A stretch of 64,000 nt of DNA from positions 2,490,001-2,554,000 of the forward strand of contig NZ_AP018786.1 of assembly GCF_003609995.1 (NCBI RefSeq), written 5' to 3'. The notes below the pieces were generated by a model. The model did no database searches. It was not told the origin of the DNA and saw nothing but the letters and a program-made list of their open reading frames with translations. Source of the stretch: Sutterella megalosphaeroides (GTDB taxonomy: Bacteria; Pseudomonadota; Gammaproteobacteria; Burkholderiales; Burkholderiaceae_F). Made by a program: the position numbers and the translations under genes. Positions 1 to 8,750 of the stretch are shown piece by piece (within the stretch, counting starts at the first letter, position 1; each line of letters begins with the position of its first letter).

Positions 1-3000
1 CGCCTCAGAGCCACGCCGTAAAGGAGGTACTGAAGGCGGTAATGATGGCGGGTCATTTCGACCGCCATCGCTTCTTCGGTAAAGCCCTCGCGCTCGTCGG
101 CAATGGCGTTGCTCTTCCAGTCGAGAATCCAGAAGCGCCCGCCCGCGCCGAACGCCAAGTCGATGAAGCCCGTGAGGTAACCCGTGAGCGACGCCTCCGT
201 CAAACCCGGCACCGCGTAACGGGGGTCGAGCCTCGCGAGCGCTTCGCCCAAGCGGGCGGCCGTCAAGTTCGACGGCATCGAAAGGAGAAACTCCATTTCG
301 GCCGTGCGCGCTTCGGGCGGGACGTCGCGCAACCGAACCCCGGGCAGAAGCTCCGAATTGAGGACGTCGCCGATCATGCGCGCAACGGCCGCGGCAGCCA
401 AAGGCTTTTCCGCTTCGGAAAATTCCAGCGTCTCCCCGATGACGCGCTCGGCGTGCGCCGTGCGCATCGCGCGAACCGCCTCGGTTTCGGGCGCCATCGC
501 TTGAAAGTCCGCCGTTTCCAAAACGCGATGCAACGCGTCGCCCGCTCGGGGGCCGCGCGGGAAGGTGAGAATCCGATCGGAGAGTTCCAAACGCTTTCTC
601 GGAGCGAAGTGCGCCGCCGCGGGTTCGTCGTCGCCGAGCGTACGGGTAAGGCCCGTGAAGCTCGCCGTACGCCACGCAGCCCAAACGTCGTGCGCGGGCG
701 AGACACCGAAGTCGTCTTCGTCGGGCATCGGACGCGCGGCATCGTACCGTTCGACCTCACCCTGCGCCTTCGCGAGAACGTCGTCGGTTTCACGCCATCG
801 GATACCCTCTGCGCCCGCCAGGTCTTCGATCGCCTGCAGTTCGCGAAGCGCCTCTACGACCCCCACCTGCGTCGGATCCCAGCTGCGGGTGAGCGACCAG
901 AAGAAGGGATTCTTCAGGCGGTTCGCACGCCACTCGGCGCTCCGTTCGCTCTTGCGAATCATCGTCGCCCCGACCACGAGACGGGCCGAGGCGCGCGTGA
1001 GCGCGACGTAGCCGAGACGGGTGAGCTCTTCCATCCCCTCTTCGGCCAAGTCGTCCGCTTCGGTGACGGGAACAGGCGAGACTTCCAGTACGGCTTCGCC
1101 CGTCTTGGGATTCACCCGCCGGAAGGTGGCGGATTTCTGCTTGGAGTAACCCTTGTGCGCGTACGGCCAATAGACGATCGGGTACTCCAGGCCCTTGCTC
1201 GAATGAATGGTTTCCACCGTCACGAGGTTCGCGTCGCTCTCCAAGCGCATCTTCGCAGCTTCGTCGTCCTTCGTGTCGGTCATCTTGCGCTCGAACCAAC
1301 TGATGAGACCCGCAGGCGTCTGGTAGCGGCGCCCCGCTTCGTGAAGGAGTTCGACGAGATGCGCGTAGTTCGCAAGGCGTCGCTCGCCGAGCCGCACCGG
1401 AAGGAGGCGCTCGGCCAAGTGTTCGCCCGTCGTCACGGATTCGACGGCCGCCGCGACCCCGCGCTGCATCCAGAGTTCCCGCGCCGCCTCGAGCCGCTCG
1501 CGCACGGCAATGCGGCGCGCTTCGTCGTCGGCGCGCACGTCGGCAAGCGTCTCGCCGAAAAGGCGCGTCGTGCGGACGGCCTTCATGAGGCGCTCGTCCG
1601 CGGGGGCCGAGACGGCGCGAAGCAAGAGGAGCAATTCCATCGCTTCGTCGGTCGCAAAGACGCTCTCCTGCGAGGAGATGCGAACGCGAATGCCTAGCTT
1701 TTGAAGTTCCGCAATGATGCCGCGGGCTTCGTCGCGGCTGCGAACGAGCACCGCCACGTCGCGCGCTTCAAGGGCGCGCATCGGGCGCGACTTCCCGTCG
1801 ACATCAAGCGTCTCGCACACGAGCGACGCGTCGTCCTTCTCGTCTTCCCACGGAAGGAGCGCTTCACCCGCGCGCCCGCGTTCGACCCAAAGCTTGATGT
1901 CGAAGGCGACCGCCCGGTCGAGTTCGCCGTCGTTTTCGTCGGCGGATCCGAGGGGCTCGGTGCGGCCCCAGATTTCAAAGGGAAGCGCGGGAGAGAAGTC
2001 CCCGTTTTCTTTCACCCAAAGCCCCGCGCGACGTCCGCTCGCGTCGACGCTTCGGTATTCGAGCCCCGGTCGCATGAAGGGCGTCCCCGCCCCCGGACGC
2101 GAATAAAAGGCGTTGAGCGCTTCGACAAGCGGCTTCGACGAACGGAAGTTGGTCGAGAGCCGCGGCAGACGCCCGTCGGGCACTCCGCTCACGACGGCGC
2201 GCGCACGCAGGTAGGTGTTGAGGTCCGCCGAACGGAATCGGTAAATCGCCTGCTTCGGGTCGCCCACGAAAAAGAGCGACCGTCGAAGGCGCTCCTCGAC
2301 GGAAAGGCCCGACAGAAAGAGCTTGTCGAAAATCGCAAACTGGATGGGGTCCGTATCCTGAAATTCGTCGATCAGAACGCCGCGGTAGGTGCGTCGGATC
2401 CCCGCCGTGAAGTGTCCGTCCGTGTCGGCCGCGATCGTCCGCCACATGCCCGTCAGCATGTCGTCGAACGTTTGAATGCCGCGACGGGCTTTCTCTTCGG
2501 CCACGCGCTCGGGCATTTCGGTCACGAACCGCTCGAAGGCCGCGTTCACGGCGGGCGACGTGTCGTCGTCCGCAGGGGCGGCCCGATGCCGCACGAGGTC
2601 GGCGGGCTGCCCGTCGAGCGCCCTCAGGATTCGCTCCCAGCTTTCCGTGCGCAGAAGCGCCCGTCGATCGCCCTCGTCGGGAAGGCGATCGAGTTCGCGC
2701 CGCAGGAAGTCTTCGACCGCGTCCGAAAAGACGTCGCCGTCGTCGTCCGACAGCTCTTCGGAGAGATTCCCCGACGCCGTAAAGGCGTGGTTCTTGAGCA
2801 TCTTCTGGCAGAAGGCATGAATCGTGAGGATCGACGCGTTGTCAAATCCCGTGAGGCTTGCCCGCACGCGCGCGCACGCGGTCTCCCGATCGAGCCCCGC
2901 CGCCTCCCAGGTCCTCACCTGCCGTACGATCAGATCGTCCGTTTCCTCTTCGGTTTTTTCGCCGGAGAGGTAAGCGCTCGCTTGCGCCAAATGGTGCTGA

Positions 3001-3542
3001 ATTCTTGCGGAGAGTTCCGCCGTAGCCGCGCGGGTGAAGCTCACGACGAGGAGCTTTTCGATCGAGAAATCGAGTTCCGCGACGAGTCGCAAAACGAGGT
3101 GCTTGATGGAGAAGGTCTTACCCGTGCCCGCAGACGCTTCCAAAAGGGTCGTACCGAGAAGCGGCGCCGACTCCACGTTGAAGACGTCGTCCGCGGGTCG
3201 AGCGGGCGCGTCGGCTGCAGGCTCCGGATCGGCCCCCGCCGCATACGCGCCCGTGAGGTCGATGTCGTCGACTTCCCCGTCGGAGCCCGCAAGCTCTTCG
3301 TCGGTGAGTCCCTCCCAGGCGCCGTCCATGAGTTCCCGAAAGTATTCGGGAGGCGCAATCGCCTCGTGCGCTGCCGAAGCACCGAGCGAAGCGTCGAACG
3401 ACACTTCGGGCGGCATCTCCTCGATCGGCAGGTCTTCGATCGGCAAATCGTCAAGCGACAGCTCTTCGCAGGCCGAAGCTTCGAGCGAAGCCGCTTCGCA
3501 ATCATCCCGAAACACGGGGGCCTTGGATTTCCGTTCCGTCAT
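1..3542 (-). CDS. recB: RecB subunit of exonuclease V (C-terminus cut by window edge)
   Basis: RecB is the 3'-5' helicase and nuclease subunit of RecBCD, which processes double-strand breaks for RecA loading. The Walker A motif EASAGTGKT lies at about residues 135-143, UvrD-type helicase motifs follow (LIDEFQDTD, VGDPKQAIYRFR), and the nuclease motifs are present near the left edge (GDALHRVLE, GFIDLAFG, DWKSN with Asp about 1141, LQYLLYG). About 60 C-terminal residues probably lie outside the window. The first about 125 residues form an acidic extension with a DLPIEDLPIEEMP repeat; Walker A is usually near residue 25-30. The start is an ATG with no clear Shine-Dalgarno sequence, and a strong hairpin lies 12 nt upstream. 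It follows recC by 59 nt; recD is expected to the left. Confidence 0.96.
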   Translation of the reverse strand, partial: MTERKSKAPVFRDDCEAASLEASACEELSLDDLPIEDLPIEEMPPEVSFDASLGASAAHEAIAPPEYFRELMDGAWEGLTDEELAGSDGEVDDIDLTGAYAAGADPEPAADAPARPADDVFNVESAPLLGTTLLEASAGTGKTFSIKHLVLRLVAELDFSIEKLLVVSFTRAATAELSARIQHHLAQASAYLSGEKTEEETDDLIVRQVRTWEAAGLDRETACARVRASLTGFDNASILTIHAFCQKMLKNHAFTASGNLSEELSDDDGDVFSDAVEDFLRRELDRLPDEGDRRALLRTESWERILRALDGQPADLVRHRAAPADDDTSPAVNAAFERFVTEMPERVAEEKARRGIQTFDDMLTGMWRTIAADTDGHFTAGIRRTYRGVLIDEFQDTDPIQFAIFDKLFLSGLSVEERLRRSLFFVGDPKQAIYRFRSADLNTYLRARAVVSGVPDGRLPRLSTNFRSSKPLVEALNAFYSRPGAGTPFMRPGLEYRSVDASGRRAGLWVKENGDFSPALPFEIWGRTEPLGSADENDGELDRAVAFDIKLWVERGRAGEALLPWEDEKDDASLVCETLDVDGKSRPMRALEARDVAVLVRSRDEARGIIAELQKLGIRVRISSQESVFATDEAMELLLLLRAVSAPADERLMKAVRTTRLFGETLADVRADDEARRIAVRERLEAARELWMQRGVAAAVESVTTGEHLAERLLPVRLGERRLANYAHLVELLHEAGRRYQTPAGLISWFERKMTDTKDDEAAKMRLESDANLVTVETIHSSKGLEYPIVYWPYAHKGYSKQKSATFRRVNPKTGEAVLEVSPVPVTEADDLAEEGMEELTRLGYVALTRASARLVVGATMIRKSERSAEWRANRLKNPFFWSLTRSWDPTQVGVVEALRELQAIEDLAGAEGIRWRETDDVLAKAQGEVERYDAARPMPDEDDFGVSPAHDVWAAWRTASFTGLTRTLGDDEPAAAHFAPRKRLELSDRILTFPRGPRAGDALHRVLETADFQAMAPETEAVRAMRTAHAERVIGETLEFSEAEKPLAAAAVARMIGDVLNSELLPGVRLRDVPPEARTAEMEFLLSMPSNLTAARLGEALARLDPRYAVPGLTEASLTGYLTGFIDLAFGAGGRFWILDWKSNAIADEREGFTEEAMAVEMTRHHYRLQYLLYGVALR

Positions 3543-3553
3543 AGTTTTTCGGA

Positions 3554-3584
3554 ACCGTTGAGGGCGTGAAGCGCCCTCAGCGGT
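3554..3584 (-). other. Strong hairpin between recC and recB
   Basis: A near-perfect inverted repeat (arms 3554-3566 and 3572-3584, one mismatch, 5-nt loop) sits in the 59-nt recC-recB gap. On the transcript it ends 11 nt before the recB ATG. No T-tract follows, so it is more likely an RNA-processing, stability or translation-control element than a terminator. It replaces the expected Shine-Dalgarno region. Confidence 0.6.
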
Positions 3585-3601
3585 CCCTCTCCTCCGTGAT
3601 T

Positions 3602-6600
3602 TCAGTTCGTCGATTCGGGTTCTTCGTCGGCACCCGCACCGAGCGGAAGCCCCATGGCGGCGAGAAACGCCCCCAGGCGAGCGGCAACCTCCGCGGGGTC
3701 GTCCCCCGCGACCGCCAAGGATTTGAGGGCGTCGATTTCGTTTTCGCGACGCCGCTGCGCCTCCCCTGCGTCTTCGCCGCGCCAAAGAATGCGGGTGGCG
3801 GCGCCGCCCGCGACTTCTTCGATGCGCTTTGACTTCGCATCCAACCCGAAGACAAACGGCGCGTCGTCCGCTCCCTGAGCAGCCCGACGTTCGAGAGCGA
3901 GCAGGGGCGAAGCGAGCGCTTCTAGGAGAACCTTTGCCTCCGCGGGCGTGAAATTCGGCATTTTCAAAAGACCGTCCGCACCGGGCGGAGGCGCCTTCGG
4001 TTTCGAGCGCGTGGTTTTCGTGGGCTTTTTCTCCGCGGCGGGCGGGCAGACCACGACGGTATCGAGCTCCATCCCCGCCGCGCGGCAGATCGCATGGTCG
4101 ATGAGGAGCTTGAAGAAAGCCCCCGACGTGATTTTTGCTTCCGAGACCGCGCGGCGCACGGCTTTGAGTCCGCCCTCTTTCGTACGGTAAAGGTCTCCCT
4201 GACGGTGTTCGATCGTGAGGCCCGAGGCGAGCTTCACCGACACCGCGGGGTCGTCCAGCTTTTCAAGACCCGAGACGGTCGTGCGCCAGCGCGAAGCAAC
4301 GCTCTCCGCCGTATCGAGTTCGTCTTCGACCGACCACTCGCGGATCCCCGCGGCGCCGAACCGACCGTCAAGCGCCCAGCGTTCGCGAATCGATTCGAGC
4401 GTTTCACCCGCAAGGAGCGCGCCGAGCGCTTCGTCCTTGCGCTGCCACTTCGAGAGGCCGTCCGACGGCGTGAACATCGACAGGGGTTCCGTTTCGGAAA
4501 GCTTCGGGTACCGCACGTCGCACAAGGAAAGCGTCGTCGTCGCGGGCTTCGCCCACCAAGCCTTGAGAAGCGTCGAAGGCAACCCTTCGCGTCGCCACTC
4601 CCCGACGATCTCAAGCCCCGTGTCCGCAAAGGCCCGTTCGTCGGCACGGTATTCGCAGGCATCGGCCGCGCGGAGCGCCGCCAAAAGTGCCGCATCGTGG
4701 CTGCGCCAACCCGGACCGCGCGTGTCCGACGGCGCGAGGAACGCGTCCGGCGAATAGCGGTTGAGGGGAATTCGTTTCGTGAGCCTTGCGCTCAGGGTCT
4801 TGAGACGCTCGTCGTCCTCTTCGAGAGAAAGAATCCAGGCGCGCAGTTCCTCCGCAACGACGGAGGGCAGCCGCTCGGCCGTTCCCGTCCCCGCCACGTA
4901 GGAAACGTAAAAGCGCGATCGGGCGGCAAGCAGGAGATCGAGAAAAGCGTTTCGGTTGTCGATGCGCGAGTCGCGGTCGCCGCGCCGGGGCGCGGCCCCC
5001 ATCAGGTCGAATTCTTCGCGTCGCGTCGTACCCGGGAAAGCGCAGTCGTCGTTCAAGCCCACGAGTGCGATCACCTTGTAGGGAAGCCCTCGCAGCGCCG
5101 TCATGCTCGTAAAGGTCACGCAATGGGTGGGCTTCCCCGCCGAGGCCGTCCCTTCGACGCGGCCCGCAAGCGCGGAGAGGAAAAGCTCGAACGAGACGCG
5201 AATCGGCTCGACTTCGTCGGCCGTTTCCATTTCGCCCGCCAACTGCACGATCGCCGTACGCAGGGGCGCAAAGAGCCCCGTCGCGTCACTCGGGAAAAAG
5301 ACCGTGAGCGCATCCGTCATCCATTCGACCCACACGGCGGGCTCGTGTTCGCCCTCCGTACGGCGTCGGAACGCTTCGAGGTCCGCCGCCGCGCGCGCAA
5401 GCGCTTCGAGCAGTTCGGGGCGGTCCACCACCGACACCCAACCGTCCGCCTCCGACCCGCGCACCGGAATCACGTCGCCCCAGGGGCTCTTTGCGGCGTC
5501 CGGAAGGAAGTACCCGAGCGCAAGCCGCTCGACGGCGCGCGCGAGCGTCATGTCCTTCACCGTGCCGTAAGTCGCGGGGTCAATGGCCGCCAGGTGTTCG
5601 TCCGAGAGCCCGAAGCGGAAACCCGCGGCCTTGAGCCAATCGGAAAGGATCGAGAGGTCTTCGACCGCAAAGCCGTAGCGGCGCGCCACGAGCGGAAGCG
5701 ACAGCCACGCAAGGAGCGCTTCGGAGCGCACGCGCCCCGTCAGCAAGCGACCGAGCTCAAGAAGCGTCTCGCCCGGCGAGTCCGCTTCCACGGCACGCAT
5801 CCCCGTTGCGCGCCATTCGATGCGACGCCCCGCGGGAAGGCTCCCGAAGACGCGCTCCACGAGCGGCAACAGAGCCGAGATGTCGGGCGTCACAACGAGG
5901 ACGTCGTCGGGAGTCAAGGGCTCATCGTCGTTGCGGGTCGATTCGAAGAGCGTCTGCAACCATTCGGCAAGGCCCTCCAATTCGCGCACGGCCGTGGGCG
6001 CGGCCGCAAACCGCACCGAGTCGTCGTCGGCCGCAAGGAGTTCGGGGAAGGCCTCCCCCGTCTTCGCGTCGTGCGTCACGCGCGTGGGATCGAGCAACAG
6101 GATCGAATCCTGAATGCGCCGCAGAAGCCTCGGGTCGTTCGCCTCGAGGTAGTAGCTCTGCATCTCGACGTCCGTTTCGACTTCGAGGTCCTGAGGACGA
6201 CGGAAGTACCGCGCCATGAAGGCGTCGTACGTCGTTCGCGTGCGATCGATCGCACGGATGGTGTCGGGACCGCCCTCGTCCGCTGCCGAATCCTCGGCTT
6301 GCGCATTCCGGTCGTCCGACTGCGTGAAGCGCCACAGACGATCGATGTTCGCGCGGGTGCTTCGTCCGTTGTCGGCAAGAATCGGATGACCGATTTCGCG
6401 GTGCTCGTCGCCGCGCACGGCAAATAGCCGTCGCGGAACGAGGTCGAACCAGTATTCGCTCGACGGGTTGAGAAGGTAAAACCAGATTTCGCGACCCGAC
6501 GTCGCATAGGCCTTCAGGATCGGGAGCATGAGGGGCGGAACGACGAAGGGGACGAAGACGTGCAACGCCCCCGGCATCGCCACCGCACGGCCGTCTTCGA

Positions 6601-7291
6601 ACGTCAGACGCCGCTCGTCGGGGCGCACGTTTTCGATCCGCGCCAGAGTCCCCGGGAAGGCTTCGAGAAAGCGCCGTCCCTGCCAGCGGGGATTTTTCGA
6701 GAGTTCCCCCCAGAGGTCGCGCTGCCACGCCCAGTCGGGGTGCGCTTCGAGCGCGCGGTCTTCGCGCCGGCGGTTTTCGTCGCTCTCCACCCCCTTCATC
6801 GCTTCGGCATGAAGCCCCAACCACGAGAAGATCCAGTCGAGTCGATACGTGGCGTAGGAAACGAAGAGCCCCGAGATGCGACGCGCGAGCGCGTAGATGT
6901 CGCGGTCGGTCTTTCCCTTGAGGTAATTTTTCAGGCGTTCGTGCCCCGGGGCCTCCCGAAAGCTCTCCGGGCCCGTGCGACGCAGAATCGCCCAGATCAT
7001 CCACTCGGCTTCGTTCCCAACGACGTTCGCAAGAGGCTCCTTCGAGAAAAAGCCCATCCAGGTCGAAAGCGTCATGAAGTCGAGCCCCGCACAGACGGCG
7101 TCCTTGCGGGCGACGGCGCGCTGCACGTCGAGCGCCACTCCGACCGAGGGCGTGATGATCGGCACGCGTTCGAACGCCCGCTCGAAGAGCGTCGAGGGAT
7201 TTTTAGCCGGACCCACGGCGAGCGCTTCGATGTTGTGCAGAAGGACGGCGCGAAGCACCTCGTAGCTGTTACTGTAGACCGTATGAATCAT
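3602..7291 (-). CDS. recC: RecC subunit of exonuclease V
   Basis: RecC is the Chi-recognition scaffold of RecBCD, with a degenerate helicase fold and an inactive nuclease domain. From ATG 7291 the protein is 1229 residues (E. coli about 1120) and begins MIHTVYSNSYEVL, as in RecC families. The frame stays open 49 codons further upstream, but that extension is low-quality Arg-rich sequence without family similarity. RecC-like segments include FTSMTALRGLPYKVIALVGL near the middle, and a Lys/Pro-rich low-complexity patch lies near the C-terminus. The Shine-Dalgarno is poor, and a terminator-like hairpin of the upstream exporter gene ends 24 nt before the start. It forms an operon with recB downstream. 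Confidence 0.94.
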   Translation of the reverse strand: MIHTVYSNSYEVLRAVLLHNIEALAVGPAKNPSTLFERAFERVPIITPSVGVALDVQRAVARKDAVCAGLDFMTLSTWMGFFSKEPLANVVGNEAEWMIWAILRRTGPESFREAPGHERLKNYLKGKTDRDIYALARRISGLFVSYATYRLDWIFSWLGLHAEAMKGVESDENRRREDRALEAHPDWAWQRDLWGELSKNPRWQGRRFLEAFPGTLARIENVRPDERRLTFEDGRAVAMPGALHVFVPFVVPPLMLPILKAYATSGREIWFYLLNPSSEYWFDLVPRRLFAVRGDEHREIGHPILADNGRSTRANIDRLWRFTQSDDRNAQAEDSAADEGGPDTIRAIDRTRTTYDAFMARYFRRPQDLEVETDVEMQSYYLEANDPRLLRRIQDSILLLDPTRVTHDAKTGEAFPELLAADDDSVRFAAAPTAVRELEGLAEWLQTLFESTRNDDEPLTPDDVLVVTPDISALLPLVERVFGSLPAGRRIEWRATGMRAVEADSPGETLLELGRLLTGRVRSEALLAWLSLPLVARRYGFAVEDLSILSDWLKAAGFRFGLSDEHLAAIDPATYGTVKDMTLARAVERLALGYFLPDAAKSPWGDVIPVRGSEADGWVSVVDRPELLEALARAAADLEAFRRRTEGEHEPAVWVEWMTDALTVFFPSDATGLFAPLRTAIVQLAGEMETADEVEPIRVSFELFLSALAGRVEGTASAGKPTHCVTFTSMTALRGLPYKVIALVGLNDDCAFPGTTRREEFDLMGAAPRRGDRDSRIDNRNAFLDLLLAARSRFYVSYVAGTGTAERLPSVVAEELRAWILSLEEDDERLKTLSARLTKRIPLNRYSPDAFLAPSDTRGPGWRSHDAALLAALRAADACEYRADERAFADTGLEIVGEWRREGLPSTLLKAWWAKPATTTLSLCDVRYPKLSETEPLSMFTPSDGLSKWQRKDEALGALLAGETLESIRERWALDGRFGAAGIREWSVEDELDTAESVASRWRTTVSGLEKLDDPAVSVKLASGLTIEHRQGDLYRTKEGGLKAVRRAVSEAKITSGAFFKLLIDHAICRAAGMELDTVVVCPPAAEKKPTKTTRSKPKAPPPGADGLLKMPNFTPAEAKVLLEALASPLLALERRAAQGADDAPFVFGLDAKSKRIEEVAGGAATRILWRGEDAGEAQRRRENEIDALKSLAVAGDDPAEVAARLGAFLAAMGLPLGAGADEEPESTN

Positions 7292-7314
7292 GGAAGCTCG
7301 ACGGGCGAAAAGTG

Positions 7315-7349
7315 AAAAAAGCGGCCGCACCCGACGGGAGCGACCGCTT
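7315..7349 (-). terminator. Intrinsic terminator after the LysE-type gene, close to the recC start
   Basis: Arms 7320-7328 and 7340-7348 (AGCGGTCGC / GCGGCCGCT with one G-T pair) are followed on the minus strand by six Ts at 7320-7315. It can end the exporter transcript (stop 7435) but lies only 24 nt before the recC ATG, so recC must be reached by read-through or by a promoter upstream of or inside the hairpin. A possible -10 TATGAT lies at 7393-7388. Confidence 0.75.
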
Positions 7350-7403
7350 GGCAGTCTGTGACGCTCGACCCGCCGGGGGATCGATCCATCATAGCGACAC
7401 CCT

Positions 7404-7420
7404 GCGTCACACGGTGACGC
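7404..7420. other. Palindrome between exporter gene and recC
   Basis: Inverted repeat GCGTCAC-ACG-GTGACGC (extended by one flanking T-A pair) sits 14 nt after the exporter stop codon and just upstream of a possible recC -10 element. The T-run is on the wrong side for a minus-strand terminator. It could be an operator; no binding protein can be assigned. Confidence 0.35.
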
Positions 7421-7434
7421 AAAAAAACGCGCAC

Positions 7435-8106
7435 TCAACCGAGCACGAGTTTGACGGCGAAAAAGTAAAAGACGAGACCGACGATCGTGTTGCCGATCCG
7501 CCCGAAGACCGGGCGGCGGCCGAAGAATTTCAGAAGCGGCTGCCCGATCTGCGCGAGGCTCGTCATGTAGCAGACGCTCCAGAACTGGAGGATCAGCGCG
7601 AGAACGAGAAAGGCGAGCGCCGGATGCCCCTTCGACGCGTCGATGAACGGCATGAAAAAGGAGAGGAAAAAGAGAATCGCCTTCGGGTTCGTGAGTGACA
7701 ACGTGAGCGCCGTCCTAAAGGCTGCAACGCCCGTCAGCACGTCGCGCCACGGCGCTTCCTTTCCCGGCGTTTCCACGGCCACCCCCGCTTCGTGCGCGAA
7801 GACCGGGCGCCAGGTGCCCCAGAGAACGCGCGAGGCGAGGTACGCGAGGTAAGCCGCGCCCGCGAGCTTCACGGCGAAAAAGATCCCGGGGTTTGCGGCA
7901 ATGACGGCCGCAACGCCGAGGTAGGTGGCAAGCATCAGGACGGTATCGCCGAGAAAGACACCGCACGCGCCCGCAAGCGCGACGCGCGGGCCCGACGTGA
8001 TGCCCGTTTTAAGCACGAAGATGCTGTTGGGGCCGGGACAAAGAACGATGAGAAGCGAGCCGAGCGCGTACGTACCGACGTCGACGACACCGATCGATTC
8101 GAGCAT
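7435..8106 (-). CDS. LysE/RhtB-family amino-acid exporter, LeuE-like
   Basis: This is a predicted inner-membrane amino-acid efflux permease of 223 residues with about six membrane segments. The family motifs are clear: LCPGPNSIFVLKTG after the first helix, GACGVFLGDTVLM, and LTNPKAILFFLSFFMPF in the middle. Overall it resembles LeuE (YeaS), a leucine exporter, but the substrate cannot be read from sequence. I chose ATG 8106 because the conserved region starts there; a TTG 24 codons upstream would add an Arg-rich tail. The upstream neighbour on the same strand is the DUF456 gene, with a terminator-like hairpin between them. Confidence 0.9.
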   Translation of the reverse strand: MLESIGVVDVGTYALGSLLIVLCPGPNSIFVLKTGITSGPRVALAGACGVFLGDTVLMLATYLGVAAVIAANPGIFFAVKLAGAAYLAYLASRVLWGTWRPVFAHEAGVAVETPGKEAPWRDVLTGVAAFRTALTLSLTNPKAILFFLSFFMPFIDASKGHPALAFLVLALILQFWSVCYMTSLAQIGQPLLKFFGRRPVFGRIGNTIVGLVFYFFAVKLVLG

Positions 8107-8120
8107 GGTGAGGGAGAAGC

Positions 8121-8168
8121 GAGAAAGAAAAAAGGAAAATCGTCGGGAGGCTCTCTTTCGGAGCCTCT
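8121..8168 (-). terminator. Terminator-like hairpin after the DUF456 gene
   Basis: Arms GAGGCTC 8147-8153 and GAGCCTC 8161-8167 are followed on the minus strand by a T-rich tract (8140-8121, about 14 of 20 T). It lies 33 nt after the DUF456 stop, and its T tract ends about 15 nt before the start of the LysE-type gene. Confidence 0.55.
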
Positions 8169-8200
8169 CCGAAGCCAAACACCGGACCGGCCGCGCGCCC

Positions 8201-8710
8201 TCAGGCGGTGAAATAGACGAGCAGCAGAACCCCCGTCATCGTGAAAGCGAGCGCGATCTTGAGGACGGTTCCCGCAATCATACCGATCCAGGTGGCCATA
8301 CCAACGCGTCCCGCATGGAGAAGATCGCGTTTCGCCCAAAATTCACCGATCGCCGCACCGACAAGCGGCCCGAAAAGGAGCCCGAAAAGCCCGAGGAACA
8401 TCCCGATCACCGTACCGATGATCGATCCCACGATCCCCGCGCGGCTTGCGCCCGCGCGCTGAGCGCCCGCCGTCTGCGCGAGCGAGTCGACCGCGACGCC
8501 GATCACGGCGAGCACCGCGAGAAAGGCGATCGTCTTCCAACCCACCTTCTCGAAGTCGTCCGCCCAACCGACGAGCCAGGCGCCTCCGGCGATCATCGGG
8601 AGCCCCGGAATGGCAGGAACGACCGTTCCGGCAAAACCCGCGGCGATGAGTACGAAAGCGCCCAGCCAGCAGGCGAGCGCAAACCAGTCGAACGTCGTCA
8701 GCCATTCCAT
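8201..8710 (-). CDS. DUF456 domain-containing membrane protein
   Basis: A small integral membrane protein (169 residues) of the DUF456 family, function unknown. It shows four to five hydrophobic segments rich in Gly and Ala, with the typical glycine-zipper-like stretch GIVGSIIGTVIGMFLGLFG and the PxxPGxP motif AIPGLPMIAGG near residues 33-43. The ATG is preceded by a good Shine-Dalgarno (GAGAGGAG, about 8 nt upstream). It follows dnaB by 40 nt on the same strand with no obvious terminator between them, so it may be carried on the dnaB transcript. Confidence 0.88.
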   Translation of the reverse strand: MEWLTTFDWFALACWLGAFVLIAAGFAGTVVPAIPGLPMIAGGAWLVGWADDFEKVGWKTIAFLAVLAVIGVAVDSLAQTAGAQRAGASRAGIVGSIIGTVIGMFLGLFGLLFGPLVGAAIGEFWAKRDLLHAGRVGMATWIGMIAGTVLKIALAFTMTGVLLLVYFTA

Positions 8711-8750
8711 GGAAATTCTCCTCTCGTTTGCTGTCGTCGGAAAGCGGCGG

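Noticed and set aside
4094-6427. A 777-codon open frame antisense to recC
   Set aside because: Arg-rich shadow translation with no domain; recC on the other strand accounts for the sequence.
7404-7420. Palindrome as the terminator of the LysE-type gene
   Set aside because: Its T-run lies on the 5' side of the minus-strand transcript; the hairpin at 7315-7349 fits a terminator better.
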